28,186 nt of DNA from NCBI GenBank assembly GCA_964058805.1, contig CAXKVV010001094.1, forward strand, positions 1 through 28,186. Direction: 5' to 3'. This document shows, in pieces, positions 1 to 10,206 of this stretch. The stretch's first letter is position 1. The number at the start of each line of letters is the position of its first letter. Under the pieces are notes generated by a model. The model was not told where the DNA came from, did not search any database, and saw nothing but the letters and a program-made list of their open reading frames with translations. Position numbers and translations under genes: made by a program. Origin of the DNA: Schoenoplectus triqueter (Eukaryota; Streptophyta; Magnoliopsida; Poales; Cyperaceae).

Positions 1-187
1 CAGGTAGATGAAACGTCGACATCTCTAGTCGCCACCCCTCGACAAGCACTGTTAGGAATGATTTATCTAACTAGAAATCACCCATGATCGCTATCCGATA
101 CAGGCCCAGTCGATGCAGATATGGATCCATCTGCGTGTTGTATGGTATTTTCGGACGATGTGCGTTCAAACTGAGAGTGTTAAGCAA
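1..187 (-). pseudogene. Plant mobile domain (PMD) protein exon, partial, with in-frame stop
   Basis: The minus strand read from a canonical acceptor (ttttgcag, ending at 188) gives an open reading that resembles the aminotransferase-like plant mobile domain found in MAIN-type proteins and in PMD-carrying transposons. Recognisable pieces are DPYLHRLGLYRIA, then LVEGWRLE and STFHLP; family members usually read close to LVERWRPETHTFHLP here. A TAG stop at 71-73 interrupts the frame between these two blocks, so this copy is probably decayed. The exon runs off the left edge of the window, so the length of the gene and its remaining exons are unknown. PMD genes occur both as host genes and as cargo of Mutator-like and Gypsy-type elements; the stop and the repeat-rich surroundings favour a transposon-derived relic. 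The family call rests on motif memory, not on a search. Confidence 0.6.
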
Positions 188-1024
188 CTGCAAAAATTTA
201 TTTGTTACATACAACATGCTAAAATTAATTATAAAGTATATATATATTTTTTAAAATATACGATTAAGAATACTTACATCAGTTATGGCCCTCTATGACC
301 TATGTTCATTTTGAGGTACGACAAGTAGTTGCAGATACTCCATTTTTCACTATAATTATTTAAAAAAAATATAAAATTAAAATTAAGATACAATTTTAAT
401 TTAATTAAATTAATTTTAAAATTGATACAATTTGGTCTAATTTGATGCAATTTGATACAATATGATAAAATTTGGTGTCATTTCATGCAATTTGGTGCAA
501 TAATTTGGTGTAATTTGGTATAATTTGATATAATTTGTTATAATTCAACAATATCAGATAATTAACCTATTTACATTGTAATTAATATTATTTTACCTAA
601 TTTAATCTAATAATTTAATAATAATTAACCTCATTAGTACTAATCTATAATTAAGCTAATTATAACTACATAATTCAAAATTAACACTATAAATCAACCA
701 TACCAATCTATATTAACTATATTTCAATTATCACTATAATTATACTAACTAAATCTAACAAAATTACTAATTTTTATAAATTCGGATTTAAATTGAAAAA
801 TAAAAATTACCTTCGAAGTTACGACCAAATCGATGGGGTTTTCCAACTCTCCTCCGGACGATAAGAAGTTTCACGCAAATAATTTTCAAATTAGGGCAAA
901 AATGAGATAGATCAATTGAAATTGGAAATTTTTTTTTTTCAGTTTAGAGGAAGAGGGCAGAAGAGTGAGAGAGAAAGAGATGGAAGGAAGAGGGATCGAG
1001 CAGGGATTTAATGGGCAACAGCTG
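188..1024. other. AT-rich flank or intron upstream of the PMD exon
   Basis: No coding region is recognisable. The stretch is very AT-rich and ends in a purine-rich segment (about 945-1000). If the PMD exon belongs to a longer gene, this would be its intron or 5' region on the minus strand. A degenerate short-period repeat at 415-545 is listed separately. Confidence 0.4.
415..545. repeat. Degenerate ~10-bp tandem repeat (AATTTGRTGCA-like)
   Basis: Successive units such as AATTTGATGCA, AATTTGATACA, AATTTGGTGCA and AATTTGGTATA follow one another with a spacing of about 10-12 bases. Units differ by one to three bases. It looks like a decayed minisatellite inside an AT-rich region; no function is suggested. 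Confidence 0.6.
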
Positions 1025-1079
1025 GACTCGAGTTTTGAACTCGGTCCGAGCCCCTGAACCCGAGTTCAAAACTCGAGTC
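1025..1079. repeat. Perfect 20-bp inverted repeat with 15-base loop
   Basis: The left arm (1025-1044) and right arm (1060-1079) are exact reverse complements over 20 bases, built around ACTCGAG and GTTTTGAACTC words. They are separated by a GC-rich 15-base spacer. The sequence lies upstream of the PMD relic on the same strand. It could fold as a strong hairpin in DNA or RNA, or be a binding site; which one cannot be told from sequence. Confidence 0.8.
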
Positions 1080-1170
1080 TGGTTAGGGAGGAAAACGGGT
1101 GCATCATATCAGTTTCATATTTATTTTATTTATCACAAAAAAATCTACAAAACATGTTCGTAAATCTAAA

Positions 1171-1364
1171 GGGAACGGGGAGGTTGAAACCCCTTTGAAT
1201 CAATTTTTGAGTTCAAAGCCTCTCTCAGCCGTTAATTTTACATCGAGATTCGTAACAATCATTATATAAAATTAGAAAAAAATTAAAAATATAAATCTCA
1301 ATGCGAAATCAACCACTAATAGAGATTTTGGCCTGGTTCAAAAGGTTTGAACCTCCCCGTTCCC
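1171..1364. mobile_element. MITE, family A copy 1
   Basis: A 194-bp element begins with GGGAACGGGGAGGTT and ends with the exact reverse complement, AACCTCCCCGTTCCC. Weaker inverted similarity continues inward (TTTGAATC and GATTCG/AATCTC words). The flanks AAATCTAAA (1162-1170) and AAATCTAGA (1365-1373) match at 8 of 9 bases, which would fit a 9-bp target-site duplication of the Mutator type. A second, longer-armed copy of the same family lies at 9990-10206. There is no coding capacity. The superfamily assignment is tentative because the flanking word also reappears beside copy 2 in the opposite orientation. Confidence 0.75.
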
Positions 1365-1462
1365 AAATCTAGAAAGGTCTGATGTCACTGTTCGTCTTAC
1401 AAAATCTACAGTCCAGATTATCCGAACAGTTACTGCACGGATAGCAGTGCTGTAGCGCACGG

Positions 1463-1632
1463 GCGGAGCTAATATAGTGGCGGGGGAGGGGAGCTGTTCC
1501 TCGGCCAAAATTTTTTCTTCAAAATATATCTTCAGAAAAAAAAAGATTTATATTGAAATTTTTTCAGATTTTGACTCTTCAATTTTTTTTTTTAAATTTT
1601 TGCCTCCCAAGTCTAATCTTACTCACTGCTGG
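1463..1632. mobile_element. Short dispersed repeat, family B copy 1
   Basis: This stretch starts GCGGAGCTAATATAGTGG, runs through a G-rich segment and GAGCTGTTCC, then AT-rich sequence, and ends in GCCTCCCAAG...CTCACTGC. The same order of words occurs at 22062-22217, where the two ends form an inverted repeat (GCGGAGCTT / AAGCTCTGC). Here the right end is degraded. It is best read as an old copy of a small non-coding terminal-inverted-repeat element. Confidence 0.45.
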
Positions 1633-1981
1633 TAGAGGATGCTTCCAGAGAAGGGAGGGACTATTTTGTCATTTATTGTTTAATCGGAGACAAATCAAGG
1701 ATTAATGAACGACTAATTAAGGATTAGTTATATAAAGGACAAATAAGAAACAGTTATAAAATTGGACATGTAAATAACTAAATAAGACATATTTTAGTTT
1801 TAAGGGGTAAATAAGAAATTGAGGTTGTTTTCACGGACAGAGAGAGAAGCGTACTGACGTCTCCGTGTCCGTCAATGCAAGGCATTGTACAATCATTGAT
1901 TCATTGTTGGTCCAGCGATTTAATTATACTTCATGAAAAATATACGTGAAAATGAGACGATGTTATTAGAATGAAGGCACG

Positions 1982-2587
1982 TCAAGGGTTCAAAATATAT
2001 GGACATACAAGGCACATCAATTTATTACAAAAACACCTGTTATCTCAACGGGCATACAAAATATATGGACTATCAAAGCACCGCTAAGGGTTCAAATATT
2101 TCTGTGGTTGATGCTACATAACAAGATCTATTTCATGAATGTTCTTGTAGCATCACAATTGAGAATTTATATCGAAGGAGTTCTACTAGTAAGTATGCCA
2201 GCATGTCCACTGTACACAGGTAGCAACTCATGTCAGCTAATTCTATCAAAAAACCATGACAAAAGGCGGAGGCAATTGGAAACGACAACAGTATTTGTTT
2301 TATGGAGAGAGATACAGGAGAATCTTCATGCAAAAATCACAAGATCTGACTTCCATGACAAGAGAAATATTGAGAGACTATAAAGACCGGTTCACGTAGA
2401 TAGTACACAAGCAATATACATCCAAACAGTATATATAAGAGATTCAACACTTACAATGCATCCTGTTTTTTATTTTTATTTTTATTTCTATTGTTTTTAT
2501 AATCATGTAAAGTAAATCACTCTTTGTGATCAACATTTAATAAAGTTTGAGGGCGTGATCTTCATCTTTTTCTCAAAAAAAAAAAAA
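1982..2587 (+). mobile_element. 5'-truncated LINE (L1-type tail) with poly(A) and TSD
   Basis: The insertion is bounded by an 11-bp direct repeat, ATGAAGGCACG, at 1971-1981 and 2588-2598. It ends in a run of 14 A at 2575-2588, preceded by AATAAA-containing 3' sequence and TCTTTTTCTC. This is the structure of a target-primed retroinsertion. An open frame at 2108-2383 (91 codons) contains TTTVFVLWREIQENLHAKI, which resembles the C-terminal tail of plant L1 proteins (typically VLWEIWRERNARIF), but the match is loose. The element is therefore most likely the 3' end of a LINE. A processed transcript of another gene remains possible. The insertion mechanism is much firmer than the protein identity. 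Confidence 0.75.
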
Positions 2588-2619
2588 ATGAAGGCACGCG
2601 TCTGAATTCGGATAACAGA

Positions 2620-2785
2620 ATTCCATTATTTCAAGCAAAATTATCGGATTAAAAACGGATGAACCCGATAGATTTTGAAGATAGAGAAAATAAGAGAGAA
2701 GAGAGAAAAATAAATCAATCTGATATATTTATTTTTTATCCGATAATACCCCGCTCGAAATAACATAGTTATAATATTTCAATAA
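2620..2785. mobile_element. MITE-like imperfect inverted repeat
   Basis: Left-arm words CCATTATTTCAAGC and ATTATCGGATTAAAAA (about 2622-2656) recur as the reverse complement on the right (TTTTTTATCCGATAAT and GCTCGAAATAAC, about 2732-2764). The two arms enclose a purine-rich centre with AGAGAGAAGAGAG. No target-site duplication is clear and the outer ends are fuzzy. A small non-autonomous DNA transposon is the likeliest explanation. Confidence 0.45.
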
Positions 2786-3880
2786 GGATAACGAGAGATT
2801 CGGTTCGGGGTCGAAAGATCCTATGTGAAGGAGAAAGAAAGTATGTTGTTATGCGTAGTGAGTCGAACACAGAATGTGGGATTTAGGGAAAGGTTTTCTA
2901 TAGTTTTTGCTGTACTTAGTCGGATATAATGACGGATGTGCTGAGAGTATTTTTGTTTGTATTAAGAGAGGTTTCCATTTTATAATTTTTTTGATAACAT
3001 AAGATATAAATTTATTTTTTTTGTTTATATTTTAAAATTTGTTATCCAAGTTATAAATCTAAAAATCCATCTTGTTTATATTTACTAGAGTTGTATATTT
3101 AACTACATCAATTTATAATTTTTATGGCTTTTCAAGTTCATTTCCGACTCGATTCAGGTAGCTAAAAATTAATGTATTAAAATTAAATAGTCAAAGTTAA
3201 CTACATCAATTTATTTTTAAGTCATTTGATGTAGTATGAGATGAATTTAAAAAAAATATGAAAATTTACAAACATACATCTTGTATGAATAAAAGAAAGA
3301 TCAACAGTTTGAATTTTTGAAATCCTACTCTTGTATTAATTCACGCTTGGATCAAATTGCAAGTGAGATATGTTCGCTCCAGAATTGTCTAAAGTAATTG
3401 TCAATAAAAAAATCTTTATCAAAAACTTCCAGCTTTTTTTATGTGTTTGCAAGTTCGTTCATTTTATAGCCTATAATGATATGAAAAGCTGTAAAAGATT
3501 TTTTTTTTTAAACTTCACTATTGAGGATAATAGGAAAATAGAGTAATCGAGAGTCCTAAATAAGATTTGAGAAAAAAAATAGAATAATGGGGTTAGTGTG
3601 AGAATAGTAAAAAATATAAAGTTATTTGGATTAATGAATTATTACAAAATCGACACTAATCACATAATAAAGGGACACTGACTACAAAGTACAGAGTGAT
3701 AAGTGGAAACACCAACACTGATTAGATCAAAATTCGAATACCGAGGGGTATTTTTTATTTTTCCGAGAAATATGTTATTTTTCTGAAAAAAAATCTAAAA
3801 CAATGCTAAAAAATCTTATAAATTTGATTTGAGTTTTCAATTGTATTTTCATCCTAAATTTTTTTATTGAGCTTAGAGAC
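2786..3880. other. AT-rich intergenic stretch, nothing recognised
   Basis: No open frame of interest, splice-compatible exon, RNA gene or clear repeat was found. The sequence is AT-rich with many short A and T runs. Confidence 0.4.
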
Positions 3881-3887
3881 GTTGAGG

Positions 3888-3905
3888 TAGGGGTGCCAAT
3901 TGTTC
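3888..3905. repeat. Solitary hAT-like terminal sequence
   Basis: TAGGGGTGCCAATTGTTC resembles the termini of hAT elements and is similar to the end of the element at 16125-16419 (TAGAGGTGACAATCG). No matching inverted end or 8-bp duplication was seen nearby, and LINE sequence begins about 50 bases further on. It could be a broken hAT end or a chance match. Confidence 0.25.
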
Positions 3906-3949
3906 AGATCGGAGTCGAATCAGGTCATCATTATTTTATTATTTTTTAT

Positions 3950-5660
3950 AATTATTCAAAACCTATTAAAATTCATTTTAAAATATCTACATTTTGATCC
4001 GTGACTTCAAAAAATAGAAGGGTATCATCTGCAAAGTGAAGATTAAGAATTCTAGAGCTAGTAGGAGCAATACTAATACCTAATAAATAATCTTGTTTTT
4101 GAGCTTTTAAAAAAATTCTATGCAACACATCTGTCACTGATCAAACAAAAGGGGAAAAAGAATTCCCTTGCCTAACTCATTTTTTACAACTAAAGTATTC
4201 ACCTAATTCTTTATTAAAATTGATACAAGTCCTATTATATAGTAAGTCCTTAATTCAAGTTACCCACCTAACTTCAAAACCTCTACTCTCAAGTATTTCA
4301 ATAAAAAAAAAATCTTAATTCACTTTATCAAAAACTTTTTCAAAATCTACTTTGAAAAAAAAAAACACTTATCATTTTTTTTATTTTTAATGAAATGAAG
4401 AATTATGTACACACACTACATTATCTAAGATAAATCTACCTTTAACATAAGTAGTTTGAGTATGAGTTATAAAAGAATCCATAAGAGGTGTTAGTCTTTC
4501 TGTAAATGCCTTAGTGATTATTTTAACACTATAATTGATAATACTAATAGACCTATATTGTGTAATAATATTAGCATCATTCTTTTTAGGAATAAGACAT
4601 AAGGAGACTAAGTTAATTCTTTTTAAATTCAAAGAATGCTCATAAAAGGAAAATATAAGTTTTATAAAATCAGAAAAAAATAATACCACAAAAGGATTGA
4701 TAAAAAAGAAAGGAGAACCCATTTGGGCTAGGTGCCTTATTGGCATTACAAAGGAAAATAATATGTTTAATTTTGGTTAAAGTAAAAGGAATCTCTAGAG
4801 TTTGCTGTTGAGCAAGTGTAAGTTTGTGAGAGCTAGATCAAAAAGTAGAATGTAATAAAATTAATTTATGAGAAGATGTACCTAATAATTTTCTATAAAA
4901 GCTATTGACATGATATTTAAGAGTAGGATGGTCATATACTGGTATGTCATTAATAAGAAAGAGAAAATATATTTCTTAGATTTTTTTAACATAAGCTGTA
5001 ATATGAAAAATTTTAGTATTATTATCACCTTCTAAAAACTAATTAAGTTTGACTCTTTGTTGCCAGTAAATCTCTCCTTCATCAAAAAAAATTATCTAAA
5101 GCAACATGAGTATCTTTAAAATGATCATGTTTATCTTGAGTAAGATCCCTTTGTTCTGGCAAATATTCTAACTATTCAATTATAGAAATACACTCAGTTT
5201 TATTCTTCTTTTTGGCTGCCTTAAGGTTTAAATCATAGCCCCTAAATTTCGTTCTAATATACTGCAACTTAAGTCTCCATTGATTAGTTATATTTATAAT
5301 AATAGCAACACAGCCCCACCAAAATTCAAATAATTCAACTTAAGTCTCCATTGGTTTATATTTATGGAATGAAATAGAGTGAATCCTTAATATAAGGGGT
5401 TGTGATGAGATTGAATTCTAAGAAGAGAGCTAACTAAACTATATGAAAAATGAGAATTCTAGGTAGTGGAACACAAAAACCTATATAGAAGTGTAAAATA
5501 GTCTGAAGAAAGAGATCTTGTCCAAATAAATTTTCCATCAATAATAGACAAATTAATTAAGTTAGAAGAATTAATAAAAGAATTAAATCGACTACTAGTG
5601 GCATGATAATATGTTTTTCCTTTTTTTTTCAAAACATAGATAACTATAAACACCTCAAAC
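3950..5660 (-). pseudogene. Decayed L1-type LINE (endonuclease end to reverse transcriptase)
   Basis: Read on the minus strand from 5660 downward, several frames in the expected order give parts of a non-LTR retrotransposon ORF2. First comes the end of the APE-type endonuclease (LINLSIIDGKFIWTRS, then LYRFLCS), within 5459-5662. The linker follows (WRLKLQYIRTKFRGYDLNLK, about 5215-5285). Reverse transcriptase blocks come next: NKAPSPNGF (about 4725), LIPKKNDAN with YRSISIIN and VKGRFILDNVV (within 4387-4600), and DFEKVFDKVN (about 4330). Then come the GDPLSP-like region (LGKGILFPLLF, about 4170) and the catalytic block HFADDTLLFF (about 4010-4040). Frameshifts and stops separate the blocks, so no protein can be made. 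The start of the endonuclease and everything after the palm domain are missing. The domain order is strong evidence for a plant L1 relic. Confidence 0.85.
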
Positions 5661-5859
5661 AAATTTATCCCTTAATATTTTTATATAAAGAATTCAGTGA
5701 GAACTATAAAATTAAAATTTATATATGTTATGATAAAATTTAAACCGCATGCACTTCTAATCAAAATATAAATGTTTTCATATTAAGCAGCCTCCATACC
5801 TACCAATACACACAATACACACATGTTAAAGATAACATGAGTTTAACCTCACAAAAATC

Positions 5860-6420
5860 TTAGCATAACTCAAAATCTATATGAAATCAATTTTAAATTT
5901 TAATTTATATCATTCAATAAATTCTTCATAGCAAAAACTTCTGGGATATTTTTTTTGAAACTTCTAAGTATTTATTTTAGATTTTTTAAAATGGATCTAA
6001 AATATTAATAAAATAATCAATGCTTATGTATGAAATTAGGTCATCTTTTAAAATCCAAATAAATAATTAAAAATATATTTTTGTATCCCATAAGATTTTG
6101 ATATAAAGATTTTACATGTTATCTTTACTATATATGATTTGAAAAATGATGTAAAAATATTTAATACTTTATTATTATTTTTGATCTGATTTTTCAAAAA
6201 AAAAACTTAGAAAATTATAAAAGTATAATTTTTTATATCCTATAAGATTTTTATATGAAAAATTTATTGAGAATCTTGAATTAAAATTTCAGAGATGATA
6301 AAGTAAATTTTTTTTTATGTATTTGTGTATCAATCAAATTGCATATATTTTCACAATCGCTCATAATATAAAATATAAATGAAAAATAAAATACTTTAAT
6401 ATTATGTGAGTAAATTCACG
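5860..6420. repeat. AT-rich foldback element, family C
   Basis: The word order ATAAATTCTTCATAGCAAAAACTT followed by GGGATAT (about 5917-5950) recurs as a diverged reverse complement at about 6230-6275 (ATATCCTATAAGATTTTTAT, then AAAAATTTATT). CTTCTAAG (about 5961) pairs with CTTAGAAA (about 6206). The same words appear in the foldbacks at 19364-20014, so this is a distant member of that family. No coding capacity and no clear ends. Confidence 0.45.
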
Positions 6421-6956
6421 ACTATTATGGAAGTTTGAATGTGTATATATAATTATATACTGACAATTAACCGTACAATTAAATACCTGAGGCAGCACAT
6501 AGTTATTGGTACTTTTAGCATTGATCGTTTACCAATCTGCATCTTCAGCGTTGAAGTGTGACTTTTGGCATTAATTTTAATATCATGTTTTGGCAAGTCT
6601 TTAATCAAATGGCAGGTGCGGGCATTCTACGTGTTTCGATCGAAAAATAAATTATTAAAAAAAACTGATTTCTAAAATGTAGACAATTTTTATAAAATCC
6701 TCGCAATCATCCATGATTTAAATTATGGAAATACTTCACGACATAGTTCTTTTGTTGATTTAATGATTTTAAATGATTTTCAAACGTTATTTAACTACGG
6801 TGTGTTTGAAGGATTAATCTAGGGTGTTCATAAAACGATTAAAAAAATTAACGTTAGGATTAATCACATGGTGATCGAACTTTCATTCGTGAAAATCTGA
6901 AAACAAACAACTTTCATTTTGAAATACTAAAATTTTGAGACGGAAGAATGATAGAG
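6421..6956. other. Intergenic stretch, nothing recognised
   Basis: AT-rich sequence without a supportable exon, RNA gene or repeat. Confidence 0.4.
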
Positions 6957-7350
6957 GCCGAAGTTTTTATATTTATGTAAAACTAAAATTAAAATTAAAT
7001 ATTGAGATAAATTATAAATGAAATTTGAAATCTACACTTCACGAATTTGGCATCCACGTCAAGTGAGAGCACTACACGTTACTGTCACCCACGTGAGGTC
7101 AATTTATATATTTATTTTATTTAGTTCAATGTGAGAGACAAAAATGAGAAAATAAATTTTTAAAATTCAGTCACATCACATGAGTGACAATAGCGTGGAG
7201 TGTTCTCACTTCGTGTTGGTGGCAGTCTCGTGGAGTGAGAGCACTTCACATGGGTACTAAGTTTGTGAAGTGTAGATCTCAAATTTCATCTACTATTTAT
7301 CTCAATATTTAATTTTAATTTTATTTTTACTTAAATAAAAAGTTTTCGGG
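6957..7350. mobile_element. Foldback MITE with arms over 100 bp
   Basis: The left part (CCGAAGTTTTTATATTTATG, then TAAAATTAAATATTGAGATA, then ATCTACACTTCACGAA) is repeated as a reverse complement at the right (TTTGTGAAGTGTAGATCT, TATCTCAATATTTAATTTTA, AAAAGTTTTCGGG). The arms are about 110-130 bases and highly similar in their outer 95 bases, so the element was probably inserted fairly recently or is kept folded. The centre contains CACGTG at 7090-7095. No open frame and no convincing target-site duplication were found, so the superfamily is unknown. Confidence 0.7.
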
Positions 7351-8167
7351 ATATGACGTAGAGAACATATTATATAGAATGGATAAAGCCTTTAAAATTA
7401 ATTCTTTTTGTATATTAGCATATGCTAAAAAACTACACGTACTTCAACTACCAGTTAATGTGGTAGGAAGCAATATATAGTTGTGTTCAAATATGACATG
7501 TAGTAGTAAATAATAAACGTATATATTTTTTAAAGTAAGAATGTGGTGTGCTTATTTGCAAATTATCTCGTACGAATCGATATATAATCAGAATATTTCT
7601 TTAGATAAATTAATAATTTGGCCTAGCTAATAATTAGAAACGTATCTCTAATGCTTAAGATCTTGAGTTGAAGTCTTATGGCAGAAATAATTTCATAATT
7701 TGCGTGCTAACCTATAAATAATACATTTGATAGTCATAAATTTTATTTTAAAATAATCAGTAAATTTGGGGAAAAATATTTACTCGGATGACATAACTCG
7801 GTCTGACCTCGATAATTCTTATCATGAAGTTAGAAATCGATGTCTCGATCCTGATCCATTTAAATACAGGAGCGGATTCAGTAAGAATCAGGAGGCGGGG
7901 TCAACTGATCCATCTGAAATTTAATAGATATAGATAGTAGATTGAGATTAATATTTTATTAATTTAATCTTCTCTAAGTTTAATTTTTGATCTTGTAGAT
8001 TATCTGATTACTTTTCATTGAGAATTTTTTTAATACTGTAGATAATAAAATAATTATGTAAATGTTGCAAATTTAAATTCTCGTAAAGAAAAATTTTCAT
8101 CATCAATATGATTATCTATTATTTTGAGTTTTATTTTTAATATATAAAAAATATTAATTTGATAGTT
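7351..8167. other. AT-rich intergenic stretch, nothing recognised
   Basis: No supportable gene, RNA or repeat boundary. The last part (7860-8160) leads into the tandem duplication that follows. Confidence 0.35.
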
Positions 8168-8650
8168 GTTATTAGGTAAAAATATATATTGAATTATTAA
8201 TTTTTTATTTAGAATCCGATTAGTTAATGGATTTGAATATAATAAACTATTACACCTGATTACTAACCTCCCCTGTCCAAATTCGCATATCCGCATTGTA
8301 CATTTGGTCATTCCCAAATTGATCAGTTAGTTGAAGAATTAACATCGAACAACATGTTGATAATTAAGCAATCGGAAAATAGGTTTTATTAGATAAGAAC
8401 GTATATTAAATTATTAATTTTTTCATTTAGTATCGAATTAGTTAATAAATTTAAATCCAATAAACTATTATAACTCGATTACTGATCTCCGCTGACCCAA
8501 AATCCTGCATCCTCTCGGTACATATGGATCATTCCCAAATGGGGTCGGTTTAAGAATTAACATTAACATCCAACAACTTTTCCTCAAAAAAATATTTTGT
8601 CCTCAAAAAAAACATCCAACAACATGTTGATGATTAAGCAATCGGAAATG
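8168..8650. repeat. Diverged tandem duplication (~220 bp unit)
   Basis: Unit 1 (8168-8386) and unit 2 (8387-8650) share the same succession of words: TTATTAGRTAA, AATTATTAATTTTTT, AATAAACTATTA, CATTCCCAAAT, CAACAACATGTTGAT and ATTAAGCAATCGGAAA. Unit 2 is longer because it carries a local duplication around ACATCCAACAAC (about 8566-8622) and CCTCAAAAAAA. Substitutions between units are frequent, so the event is old. No coding function is visible. Confidence 0.7.
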
Positions 8651-9608
8651 ATACTTTTTTGTTGCGATCAAAATTGTTTCTCAATGAAATTATTAGGGTC
8701 ACTTTCCTCTCACAGCATTCAAGATACAAAACATAACGTACGATGAATTCTACTTCGAATAACAATTTTTTTTTTTAACAAACTTTGAAACTTGAAAAAA
8801 TAACAAGTCAAATCTGATGAAATTGTATCTCCACTTTGACTAAAATAATTGAAATGATTGTCTAACAATGTAAACAGCGATTTGATTATTTAGGCAAAGA
8901 AGAGTAAACAGTGAAGTAACTAACTATGTACTGTAGGGGATAGTTTATCTAATTATCTTTTTTCTCACCTTTCCTACCAAAATTGACTGTCGTTCCCAAA
9001 CTCTAATTGATTGGGAGGCGCTTCTACATGAAAATTTTTGCTCCCCACATCAAATGATTTTTTTTTAAAAAAAAAAATTATACCCCTTCTAATTAAATCT
9101 GAAATAATCAGATCAACAAGTTCCCAATAAAATCTAAAGTGATAATTGTTTAAACAATTGCGTTACAACCAGTATTAAAAAGTTATACTATTTTTTTTTT
9201 GATGTGCAGAGTAGACCTTTTGGTGTAGATAGCATCTTCCTAATTAATTAAGTAGTCATTTGCAGTTTTCATTAATTATCAAGCAAGATTGACTACGTTC
9301 ACTTTGACTCTGAAGCTTAATATATGTAGCAATTTATTACGATCACAACTTCTCTTATGATGATAAAAGAGATTTAAGTTGGACCAAGCAATTCATAATT
9401 AGCCAAGAACCAAAAGACAAGATCCAGTTTATATCAACTTTATAAGAAAAGGGAATAGAAAGCAACAAAAAATGATCAGTTAGCAGAAAAAAAAGGGGAA
9501 AACATTTACATCGTTTTAAAAATAGATATGAAAGAAAAGACATGATCCATAATTGAGCAGACATGCATTGATGGGTCTTGCCGACTTACCGGCCAAGCTC
9601 ATATATAG
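8651..9608. other. AT-rich intergenic stretch, nothing recognised
   Basis: Contains long A and T runs and a 69-codon open frame on the minus strand (9355-9564) without any family resemblance. No supportable feature. Confidence 0.4.
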
Positions 9609-9752
9609 TTGATACTTGGATGATATCAACTTTATTATTCAAATTAAATGAGTTATTATTCAAAATAATATATAATTATTCAACTTATTTTACAATATTT
9701 TATTAATAATTTATTTAACTTGAAAAAAAAGTTGATATCCACTATTGTATCA
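9609..9752. mobile_element. Small foldback MITE
   Basis: Left end TTGATACTTGGATGATATCAACTTT-like and right end (reverse complement CTGATACAATAGTGGATATCAACTTT-like) match over GATATCAACTTT, then over TTCAA and TTAAAT words, for about 60 bases of a 144-bp element. It is very AT-rich inside. No target-site duplication was identified. A miniature DNA transposon is likely, but the family is unknown. Confidence 0.55.
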
Positions 9753-9989
9753 GTGGTTGGAGGGGATGCATTTCACAAGTTATGTACTAATAAGACAAGG
9801 TTTAAATAATTTTAAACAATATTTATCTATCTAGCACCCCCAATAGAAATCAGAATATCTTATTAATTGCCCCTATAGTCCAACAAAGCAGCAAAATCGT
9901 ATCCGATTATAATTTAGTAAGGTTATTACCTTACTTTTTACATATTGTATTAGAAATTTGGAACGGAATGATTTCTAGATTAACTTGAT

Positions 9990-10206
9990 TGGAGGTTGGG
10001 AGGTTTAAAATTCTTTGAACTAAAAATTAGATTCAAAGCCTTTAAAAGTCATTGATTTTGCATCGAGATTCGTAATAACTATCGAAAGTATGATTTTTGA
10101 ATTTAGATTTTTATTGAAAGTACGAATCTCAATGCAAAATCAATGATTCTCAAAGACTTTGAATCCAATTTTTAATTCAAAGGGCTTTAAACCTCCACAC
10201 ATCCCA
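9990..10206. mobile_element. MITE, family A copy 2
   Basis: Left-arm words GGAGGTTTAAA, TTTGAA, GATTCAAAGCCTTT, CATTGATTTTGCATCGAGAT and TTCGTA are mirrored on the right (TACGAATCTCAATGCAAAAT, AAAGACTTTGAATC, TTTAAACCTCC), giving arms of about 85-90 bases. The same words occur in copy 1 at 1171-1364 (GGGGAGGTT, TTCAAAGCCTCT, CATCGAGATTCGTAA), so the two are one family. Copy 2 keeps longer, better matched arms. CTAGATT occurs on both flanks (9975-9981 and 10207-10213), but with unexplained bases before the left end. Confidence 0.7.

Noticed and set aside
1840..1880. Imperfect hairpin CACGGACAGAG...CTCCGTGTCCGTC
   Set aside because: Only six bases pair without interruption; too weak to annotate.
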